NCBI GenBank assembly: GCA_910595815.1
Contig: CAJVCM010000034.1
Coordinates: forward strand, 1-12,059
Reading direction: 5' to 3'
From: Candidatus Thioglobus plumae
GTDB taxonomy: Bacteria; Pseudomonadota; Gammaproteobacteria; PS1; Pseudothioglobaceae
DNA length: 12,059 nt
Positions 5,837 through 12,059 of this stretch are shown here, one piece after another. The position numbers and the translations under genes were made by a program. How positions within the stretch are numbered: position 1 is the first letter of the stretch; each line of letters begins with the position of its first letter. Under the pieces are notes generated by a model, which was not told the origin of the DNA, ran no database searches, and was given only the letters and a program-made list of their open reading frames with translations.

Positions 5837-6280
5837 ATGAATTTGAACGTATATCTCTCTGGTGAAATACATACAGATTGGAGGAGTCGCCTAAAAGAAG
5901 GTTGTGAAGCGCATAACTTATCTATTGTTTTTACGTCTGCCGTCACAGATCACGAAGCAAGTGATGCTGCAGGTGATATGCTTGGTGTAGAAAGTATCAA
6001 CTACTGGCGCGATCATAAATCTGCAAAAGTTAATGCAATACGAACTAAGACCCTTATTGAAAACTGTGACGTAGCCGTGGTGCGTTTTGGAGATAAGTAC
6101 AAGCAGTGGAATGCAGCTTTTGATGCCGGGTATTGCTCTGCATTAGGCAAGCCTTACATCACCCTCCATGATGAAGACATAGTGCACCCACTGAAGGAAG
6201 TTGATGGTTCGGCAATGGCATGGGCCACAACACCGGATCAAGTTATTGAAATCCTAAAATATGTTTTGACTGAAGGATAA
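5837..6280 (+). CDS. ytoQ: YtoQ family protein (uncharacterised)
   Basis: This 147-residue protein matches the YtoQ family along its whole length; the family is strongly conserved but has no established function. Conserved blocks are VYLSGEIHTDWR (5-16), TSAVTDHEASDAAGDMLG (33-50), WRDHKSAKVNAIRT (57-70), VVRFGDKYKQWNAAFDAGY (81-99) and ALGKPYITLHDEDIVHPLKEVD (102-123). The layout, with 'CDVAVVRFG...FDAGY..ALGKPYI' near the end, resembles the nucleoside 2-deoxyribosyltransferase fold, so a nucleotide-related role is possible, but that is inference. It has no signal peptide or membrane segment. The ATG at 5837 is supported by TAGGA six bases upstream and by the family N-terminus. It stands alone: divergent to the YgjP-family gene and convergent with purL, 28 bases away. 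The gene name follows the family name only. Confidence 0.9.
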   Translation: MNLNVYLSGEIHTDWRSRLKEGCEAHNLSIVFTSAVTDHEASDAAGDMLGVESINYWRDHKSAKVNAIRTKTLIENCDVAVVRFGDKYKQWNAAFDAGYCSALGKPYITLHDEDIVHPLKEVDGSAMAWATTPDQVIEILKYVLTEG

Positions 6281-6308
6281 GCTTTGCTGCGGATGCTTAA
6301 TTCAAGCG

Positions 6309-9300
6309 TTAATCAACCCAAACTCTGGCATTTTCAAACATTCTCAGCCATGGGCTGCGCTCATTCCAGTCTTTTGGATGGTGTGAATTCTGCACCGCAC
6401 GGAACACGCGTTCAGGATGCGGCATCATAATGGTTACCTGTCCAGAATCATTCGTCACACCGGCCACAGCATTGTCTGATCCGTTTGGATTGTGCGGGTA
6501 GCTTTGAGTAGTATTGCCACTGTGATCAACATATTGAAGTGCAATGTTATTTGGATTGTTACCGTTAAAGCTTACCTTGCCTTCGCCATGTGCAATCGCA
6601 ATTGGCATGGTTGATCCTGCCATATCTTTTAAGAAGATTGAGTCGGACTCGCCAATTTTAACACTTGAGAAACGCGCTTCAAATTGCTCTGAAACATTGC
6701 GAGAAAAGCTTGGCCAGTTTTTTGCACCGGGGATTATTTCGGTCAAATTAGAAATCATTTGACAGCCGTTACAAATGCCAAGTGTAAAGCTATCTTCACG
6801 ATTGAAGAAAGTTTCAAATTCATCTTTGGCACGTGAGTTATATAAAATTGAACTTGCCCAGCCACGCCCAGCACCTAATACATCGCCATAAGAGAATCCA
6901 CCACAAGCGACCAAGCCCTTGAATTCTTCAAGAGAAATTCTGCCAGATAAGATATCGCTCATGTGTACATCGATAGCGTCAAACTCTGCCTTATTAAATG
7001 CAGCACCCATTTCCACTTGTCCATTAACACCTTGCTCTCTAAGAATAGCAACCCTAGGTTTGATATTAGTTTTAATGTAGGGCGTGACAATAGACTGATT
7101 AAGATCAAAACTTAAGTCTGTTTTAATGCCATTGGTAGATTGACTAATGGCGTCAAACTCTTGCTGTGCGCAGTCAGGATTATCTCTGAGTTTGGAAATT
7201 TCATAAGAAGTTGACGACCAAAGTGTATGCAGCTTGGCACGAGGCTGACTGTAAGCAGTTTTCCCATTTTCGATAATTTCAATGGTATCAGTGGTATTGA
7301 TTGTTGCAATTGAGTGTGTACATTGCTCAAGGCCAGCTATTACTAAAGCATTGTTAACCGCTTGTTTATTGCTTGATTTAACTTGAATGACACAGCCTAA
7401 TTCTTCATTGAATAAATTTTCAATATTGGTATCTGTGGTAATGTTTAATCCGCAATGTGATGCGAAAGCCATTTCTAATAAGGTAGTAATAACACCACCA
7501 TCACTTCGGTCATGATAAGCGCTAATTAAACCATCTTTATTTAGCTGATTAATGACGGTAAAGAATGATTTGAACACAGCACTATCGTCTAGGTTTGGCG
7601 CAATATCACCAACTTGATTGTAAACTTGTGCCAAGCATGAGCCACCCATTCTAGCTTGACCAAAACCAAGATCGATTAACAATAATTCAGATTCTAAATT
7701 GGTATCCAGCAAAGGTGTTTGCTGTAATCTAACATCAGGTGTTTTTGAAAAAGCAGTAATAATAAGTGACAAAGGTGAAGTGACCGACTTGTCTTCTCCA
7801 TCTTCAGTCCAAGAGCTTTTCATGCTCATAGAATCTTTTCCAACTGGAACCGTAAGACCAAGCTCAGGACACAAATCCATGCCAACAGCTTTTACCGCTT
7901 CAAAGAGTTTGGCATCTTCACCTTTATGGCCACTAGCGCTCATCCAATTGGCGCTTAGGCTAATATCATGAATATCTTCAACATATCCACCCAACATGTT
8001 AGTAAGAGACTCACCAATAGTCATGCGTGCTGCTGCATTAGCATCACACAGTGCTAGTGGTGTGCGCTCACCCAAAGACATAATTTCGCCCTTGTAACCA
8101 ACATAATCAGAAATGGAAATAGCGCAATCAGCTACAGGAACTTGCCACGGACCTACAAATTGATCCCTAGCTACCATGCCGGTAACACTTCGATCACCAA
8201 TAGTAATTAAGAAGTTTTTACTCGCCACTGTTGGTAGTTGTAAAATTCTACTGATAGCCTCATCAAGATTAATATCACTTGTGTCTAATGGATTAAGGCT
8301 AATATCTTGTGTTGTGGCATCAATACTAGTTTTAGGAGGATTTCCTAATAAAACAGACATTGGCATATCAATAGGCGTATTTTCAAATAATTTGTCGCTT
8401 AAAACTAATTCTTGCTCTTTGGTGGATTCACCTAGTACAGCAAATGGTGCGCGTTCACGTTGACAGATATTGCTAAATAATTCTACGCTAGATGGGGCGA
8501 TAGCAAGAACATAACGCTCTTGTGACTCGTTACACCAGATTTCAAGTGGCGACATTTGGTTGTCATCATTAGGGATGTTGCGTAGTTCAAAGCGACCACC
8601 ACGACCTGAGTCATTCACCAGTTCAGGTAGGCCGTTTGACAATCCACCAGCACCAATATCATGAATTGAAATAATAGGATTGTCATCGCCTAGATTGGCA
8701 CAACGATCAATTACTTCTTGTGCACGCCTTTCCATTTCAGGGTTGGCGCGCTGCACTGAGGCAAAGTCTAAATCTTCACTTTGCTCACCACTTTTAATTG
8801 AGGAGGCAGCACCACCACCTAAACCGATTAGCATAGCAGGGCCACCTAGGACAATAATTTTACTGCCAACAGGAATTTCACCTTTTTTAATGTGTTGCTC
8901 TTGGATGTGTCCAAGGCCACCGGCAAGCATGATTGGTTTATGATAACCGCGAACATCACCATCAGGTGTTTGTTGCTCATAACTACGGAAATAACCCAAA
9001 GTATTTGGGCGACCGAATTCATTGTTAAAGGCAGCAGCGCCAATAGGACCTTCGAGCATGATATCAAGCGCTGATACAATTTGAGAAGGCTTACCATGCT
9101 CAATTTCCCAAGGTTGTTGGGCGTCTTCAATTTTTAAATTTGATACGCTAAAACCGCACAAACCAACTTTAGGTTTAGAGCCTTGTCCTGTAGCGCCTTC
9201 ATCACGAATTTCACCACCAGATCCAGTTGCTGCTCCAGGGTGTGGCGCAATAGCAGTAGGGTGGTTATGAGTTTCCACTTTCATTAAAATGGCTCTATGC

Positions 9301-10139
9301 TCTTGCTGTCCGACGTATTTACCTTGTTCGTCAGCATAGAATCGCTCACCCTCATGACCAGCCATAACGGCAGAGTTGTCTGAATAAACACTAAGCAAAC
9401 CTTCTGGATGTTTATGATAAGTGTTGCGAATCATGGAGAACAAGCTTTTGGCCTGCTCAACACCATCAATAGTCCAATCGGCATTGAATATTTTATGGCG
9501 ACAATGTTCTGAGTTAGCTTGTGCAAACATCATTAATTCGATATCAGTAGGGTTTCGCTCTAGCTTAATAAAGCTCTCAACTAAATAGTCGATTTCACCA
9601 TCACTAAGTGCTAAACCGAGAGCGATGTTGGTTTTTTCTAAGGCTGATTTACCATTGGTTAGAATATCAACACTGGTGAAAGGTTGTGGCTCGAAACTAT
9701 CAAACAGGGTGTGCGCATCATTAATTGAATCTAAAACTGATTCGGTCATTTTGTCCATGATCGCAGCCAACACTTGTGGTGACTTAGTAATTTTGGCGTC
9801 AAAATGATAAATAGTTGCACGTTCAATACGATTGATTTTGTTAATATCACATAAGTGCACAATATCGGTTGCCTTAGATGACCAAGGAGAAATAGTGCCT
9901 AATCTAGGAATAACAACAATACTAGACTGTGCTGCGTTAACCGACAGCACTGGTGCGTAAGACAGTAAGTGGTCGAGGTGGTTTGTTTCTACCTCTGTGA
10001 GTGCCTCATTAAGGTCAGCAAGGTGAATAAATTCAGCTGCCAATAAGTTTAAACCAGGTTGTGCTTTTGATATTTTTACTTGTAAAGCTTTGGTTTTAAA
10101 AGCGCCAAGAGCACTAATGCCTTGATGGGTATGAATCAT
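6309..10139 (-). CDS. purL: Phosphoribosylformylglycinamidine synthase PurL, single-chain type
   Basis: PurL converts FGAR, glutamine and ATP to FGAM, the fourth step of purine synthesis, in the cytosol. The 1,276 residues match the large proteobacterial form (E. coli 1,295) with all domains in one chain. The PurS-like N-terminal domain includes RLGTISPWSSKATDI. A linker and two AIRS-like synthetase halves follow, with KVETHNHPTAIAPHPG at 287-302 (Glu289, His291 and His293) and GGSCLAQVYNQVG and DRSDGG in the second half. The C-terminal class I glutaminase domain has the nucleophile Cys1126 in CNGCQM and the partners His1241 and Glu1243 in PHPER. These correspond to E. coli Cys1135, His1260 and Glu1262. 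No frameshift or missing motif was seen. The ATG overlaps the yebC stop (ATGA), pointing to translational coupling in the aspS-nadA-yebC-purL run. The 3' end faces ytoQ with no clear terminator between them. Confidence 0.98.
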   Translation of the reverse strand: MIHTHQGISALGAFKTKALQVKISKAQPGLNLLAAEFIHLADLNEALTEVETNHLDHLLSYAPVLSVNAAQSSIVVIPRLGTISPWSSKATDIVHLCDINKINRIERATIYHFDAKITKSPQVLAAIMDKMTESVLDSINDAHTLFDSFEPQPFTSVDILTNGKSALEKTNIALGLALSDGEIDYLVESFIKLERNPTDIELMMFAQANSEHCRHKIFNADWTIDGVEQAKSLFSMIRNTYHKHPEGLLSVYSDNSAVMAGHEGERFYADEQGKYVGQQEHRAILMKVETHNHPTAIAPHPGAATGSGGEIRDEGATGQGSKPKVGLCGFSVSNLKIEDAQQPWEIEHGKPSQIVSALDIMLEGPIGAAAFNNEFGRPNTLGYFRSYEQQTPDGDVRGYHKPIMLAGGLGHIQEQHIKKGEIPVGSKIIVLGGPAMLIGLGGGAASSIKSGEQSEDLDFASVQRANPEMERRAQEVIDRCANLGDDNPIISIHDIGAGGLSNGLPELVNDSGRGGRFELRNIPNDDNQMSPLEIWCNESQERYVLAIAPSSVELFSNICQRERAPFAVLGESTKEQELVLSDKLFENTPIDMPMSVLLGNPPKTSIDATTQDISLNPLDTSDINLDEAISRILQLPTVASKNFLITIGDRSVTGMVARDQFVGPWQVPVADCAISISDYVGYKGEIMSLGERTPLALCDANAAARMTIGESLTNMLGGYVEDIHDISLSANWMSASGHKGEDAKLFEAVKAVGMDLCPELGLTVPVGKDSMSMKSSWTEDGEDKSVTSPLSLIITAFSKTPDVRLQQTPLLDTNLESELLLIDLGFGQARMGGSCLAQVYNQVGDIAPNLDDSAVFKSFFTVINQLNKDGLISAYHDRSDGGVITTLLEMAFASHCGLNITTDTNIENLFNEELGCVIQVKSSNKQAVNNALVIAGLEQCTHSIATINTTDTIEIIENGKTAYSQPRAKLHTLWSSTSYEISKLRDNPDCAQQEFDAISQSTNGIKTDLSFDLNQSIVTPYIKTNIKPRVAILREQGVNGQVEMGAAFNKAEFDAIDVHMSDILSGRISLEEFKGLVACGGFSYGDVLGAGRGWASSILYNSRAKDEFETFFNREDSFTLGICNGCQMISNLTEIIPGAKNWPSFSRNVSEQFEARFSSVKIGESDSIFLKDMAGSTMPIAIAHGEGKVSFNGNNPNNIALQYVDHSGNTTQSYPHNPNGSDNAVAGVTNDSGQVTIMMPHPERVFRAVQNSHHPKDWNERSPWLRMFENARVWVD

Positions 10140-10876
10140 AACTGTGCCATTACCTCATCTGAAATATCGGCATTGTGATACACCTCTTGCGTGTCATCAA
10201 GATCTTCTAATCGATCAATCAGTTTCATGAATTTTTCTGCATCACCTAGGTTGAGTTCAACGCGAGTTGCAGGCTCCATAGTTACTTCAGCATGGCTTGC
10301 TTCAAGTCCTGCATCAGACAGTGCGTCTTTCACCGTAAAGAAGTCTTCAGGGGTGGTGATTACATCAATCGAACCATCCTCGTTGCTTATTACATCTTCT
10401 GCACCAGCATCTAGTGCTGCTTCCATAATTTGGTCTTCATCACCCGAGGCAAAACTAATAAAACCTTGCTTGCTAAAGAGGTAAGCCACTGAGCCATCTG
10501 TGCCTAAGTTGCCGCCATGTTTAGTGAATGCGTGACGCACATCGGCCACCGTACGGTTACGATTATCCGTTAAGGTATCAACCATAATCGCAGTGCCTGC
10601 TAAGCCGTAGCCTTCATAACGCACTTCGTCGTAGTTTTCACCATCTAAATCACCAGAGCCACGCTTAACCGCACTTTCGATGGTGTCACGTTTCATGTTG
10701 GCAGCTAGAGCTTTATCAATCACCATACGTAGCGACGGGTTGTTTTCGATAACACCACCGCCGGCTTTAGCGGCGATTACGATCTCTTTGATAAGCTTGG
10801 TAAATACCTTGCCACGCTTGGCATCTTGCGCACCTTTTCGGTGTTGAATATTATGCCATTTAGAATGTCCTGCCAT
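10136..10876 (-). CDS. yebC: YebC/PmpR family translation factor (TACO1 homologue)
   Basis: The 246-residue protein is a full-length YebC (E. coli 246). The N-terminal signature MAGHSKWHNIQHRKGAQDAKRGKVFTK is split by the usual basic residues. It is followed by NPSLR, VKRGSGD, YEGYG, TDNRNRTVADVRHAFTKHGGNLGTDGSVAYLF, and an acidic C-terminal domain ending in DDTQEVYHNAD. The family was long annotated as transcriptional regulators (PmpR). More recent work supports a role on the ribosome in relieving stalling at proline-rich sequences, as for mitochondrial TACO1. The start is well fixed: GGAGA at 10889-10885 lies 8 bases before the ATG. It follows nadA by 42 bases and overlaps purL by 4. In many gammaproteobacteria yebC neighbours ruvC; here it sits between nadA and purL, close to aspS, another common yebC neighbour. 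Confidence 0.97.
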   Translation of the reverse strand: MAGHSKWHNIQHRKGAQDAKRGKVFTKLIKEIVIAAKAGGGVIENNPSLRMVIDKALAANMKRDTIESAVKRGSGDLDGENYDEVRYEGYGLAGTAIMVDTLTDNRNRTVADVRHAFTKHGGNLGTDGSVAYLFSKQGFISFASGDEDQIMEAALDAGAEDVISNEDGSIDVITTPEDFFTVKDALSDAGLEASHAEVTMEPATRVELNLGDAEKFMKLIDRLEDLDDTQEVYHNADISDEVMAQL

Positions 10877-10918
10877 GTTCGATGTCTCCGAGAATATGAG
10901 TAATTGAGATTTTACCTT

Positions 10919-11866
10919 TTATGCGGTAAAGTCGAGTAATTTTTGTATGGATTGCTTGGCTTTTTTAGCAATATCTGAATTAATGAGTATTTCATTTTTT
11001 CCAGTTTTTAAAGCATCTAAGCAATTGTCCAAAGTATTCATTGCCATCCATTCACAATGGGCACAAGATTCACAATCTGCACCTTCGCCCATAGTAGGAG
11101 CTTCAATCAGTTTTTTATGTGGTGCAACTTCATGCATTTTGTGAAAAATACCATTATCAGTGGCCACAATAAAAGTAGATTCATCTCTGTCTTTAACTGC
11201 ATTAATCAATGCCGTGGTAGATCCAACTACATCAGCTAGGTCAACCACTGCTTGAGGGGATTCCGGATGGACCAATACAGCTGCTTCAGGGTGTTTTACC
11301 TTGAGCACAGCTAATGCGTCTGCTTTAAAACGCTCATGCACCACACAAGCCCCTTGCCATAAAACCATATCAGCGCCTGTTTGTGTTTGTACGTAATGAC
11401 CTAGGTGTTTATCGGGTGCCCATAAAATCTTTTCACCTTGCTCGCTTAAATGTTTAGCAACTCTTAGTGCACTACCCGAAGTCACCACCCAATCTGCTCG
11501 TGCTTTAACCTCGGCCGAGGTATTGGCATAAACCACCACTTTTCGATCAGGATGCTCGTCGCAAAAATCAGAAAACTCTTGAGTAGGGCAGTCTAAATCT
11601 AGCGAACAAGTAGCGCCTTCATCAAGTACTAAAATAGTTTTTTCGGGGGAGAGGATCTTAGCTGTTTCACCCATAAATTTAACACCCGCAACGATAATGG
11701 TGTCTGCATCGCAGTTTTGCCCAAAGCGTGCCATTTCTAATGAGTCAGAAACAAGACCACCACTTTCTTCCGCCAGAGTTTGTAAATCACCACTGACATA
11801 ATAATGCGCAACTAGCACAGCATTACGAGCCTTAAGTTCAGCCTTTATTTGATCTTGAATCGACAC
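10919..11866 (-). CDS. nadA: Quinolinate synthase NadA
   Basis: NadA condenses iminoaspartate with dihydroxyacetone phosphate to quinolinate in de novo NAD synthesis, using a [4Fe-4S] cluster. The 315 residues form three similar sub-domains. The cluster ligands are Cys87 (ATCSLDLDCP), Cys174 (GACVVH) and Cys271 (ESCAHCEWMAMN), each exactly 26 less than E. coli Cys113, Cys200 and Cys297. Substrate-binding stretches VAHYYV, SDSLEMARFG, AGVKFMGETAKIL, YANTSAEVKARADWVVTS and HPESPQAVVD are split among the domains and all present. The start is GTG at 11866, just after aspS, giving a shorter N-terminus than E. coli's. No ATG lies upstream in frame and no good ribosome binding site is visible, so translation may depend on ribosomes finishing aspS 10 bases away. 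Its stop is 42 bases before yebC. Confidence 0.97.
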   Translation of the reverse strand: MSIQDQIKAELKARNAVLVAHYYVSGDLQTLAEESGGLVSDSLEMARFGQNCDADTIIVAGVKFMGETAKILSPEKTILVLDEGATCSLDLDCPTQEFSDFCDEHPDRKVVVYANTSAEVKARADWVVTSGSALRVAKHLSEQGEKILWAPDKHLGHYVQTQTGADMVLWQGACVVHERFKADALAVLKVKHPEAAVLVHPESPQAVVDLADVVGSTTALINAVKDRDESTFIVATDNGIFHKMHEVAPHKKLIEAPTMGEGADCESCAHCEWMAMNTLDNCLDALKTGKNEILINSDIAKKAKQSIQKLLDFTA

Positions 11867-11876
11867 GTTGTTTTGT

Positions 11877-12059
11877 TTAGTCTTTTTCTGGCAGGCTTAC
11901 TTTAACACTTAACTCTCTTAATACTTTTCTTGGTACGCTAGCAGGTGCATCGGTTAACAAACAAGCAGCAGTTTGAGTTTTAGGGAAGGCAATCACTTCA
12001 CGAATCGAATCTGAACCGGTCATGATCATCACTAAACGATCTAAACCAAAAGCCATACC
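11877..12059 (-). CDS. aspS: Aspartyl-tRNA synthetase AspS, C-terminal end
   Basis: Only the last 60 codons and the TAA stop are in the window; the gene continues past the right edge. The encoded end begins GMAFGLDRLVMIMTGSDSIR, which is class II synthetase motif 3 with its ATP-binding Arg in GLDR. It continues with EVIAFPKTQTAACLLTDAP, the bacterial AspRS C-terminus, and a short charged tail. AspRS charges tRNA-Asp with aspartate; whether this one also charges tRNA-Asn cannot be judged from the fragment. It appears to lead, or belong to, the minus-strand run aspS-nadA-yebC-purL, since nadA begins 10 bases after its stop. Confidence 0.95.
   Translation of the reverse strand, partial: GMAFGLDRLVMIMTGSDSIREVIAFPKTQTAACLLTDAPASVPRKVLRELSVKVSLPEKD

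Noticed and set aside
5675..5872. 65-codon minus-strand frame in the gap before ytoQ
   Set aside because: It overlaps the ytoQ start and ribosome binding site, is AT-driven in composition and has no recognisable domain.
6277..6312. Possible terminator between ytoQ and purL (TAAGC...GCTTA)
   Set aside because: The stem is only 5 bases with a 12-base loop and no T-run on either strand.
8176..8943. Several open plus-strand frames within purL
   Set aside because: All are antisense to a complete, well-conserved purL and none resembles a known protein.
10877..10918. Separate yebC promoter (TAAAAT in the nadA-yebC gap)
   Set aside because: The TAAAAT has no reasonable -35 hexamer at a normal distance, so it may be chance in AT-rich DNA.

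Overview
The window is a compact, AT-rich stretch of bacterial chromosome carrying housekeeping genes, with very short intergenic gaps and several 4-base gene overlaps. The proteins are of gammaproteobacterial type: a single-chain PurL of about 1,280 residues, NadA, GrxD and IspG that resemble the E. coli versions closely, TrhO (YceA), YebC and a YgjP-type metalloprotein. The low GC content, small gaps and gene set would fit a sulfur-oxidising SUP05/Thioglobus-like lineage or a related symbiont. That placement is inference from general resemblance, not shown by any single gene.

Layout from left to right. Bases 1-654 (+) hold the 3' part of ispG. Convergent to it, on the minus strand, dxs (2934-1132) runs into a small DUF2062 membrane-protein gene (1135-644) through an ATGA overlap. 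The last bases of the DUF2062 gene overlap the end of ispG. IspG and Dxs are both enzymes of the MEP (non-mevalonate) isoprenoid pathway. A 108-base divergent promoter region (2935-3042) separates dxs from a plus-strand pair: trhO (tRNA U34 hydroxylase) and, 6 bases later, an RsmC-like methyltransferase gene. The monothiol glutaredoxin gene grxD follows at 4677-5000 with its own promoter, which overlaps an IscR-like inverted repeat. Its terminator hairpin lies inside the 3' end of the convergent YgjP-family gene (5665-5015). A 165-base AT-rich gap with no clear gene leads to ytoQ (5837-6280, +).

The right half is one minus-strand run, read from the right edge: aspS (3' end only, 12059-11877), nadA (11866-10919), yebC (10876-10136) and purL (10139-6309). 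Gaps are 10 and 42 bases, and yebC and purL overlap by ATGA. This looks like one transcription unit linking aspartyl-tRNA charging, NAD synthesis, translation rescue and purine synthesis. Aspartate is a substrate of AspRS and, once oxidised to iminoaspartate, feeds NadA. Its promoter lies outside the window.

No mobile element, CRISPR array, tRNA, rRNA or defence system was seen, and I see no new multi-gene system here. The points worth a second look are modest: the IscR-like site at grxD, the trhO-methyltransferase pair with an altered catalytic motif, DUF2062 coupled to dxs, the uncharacterised but highly recognisable YtoQ, and the unexplained 165-base gap.
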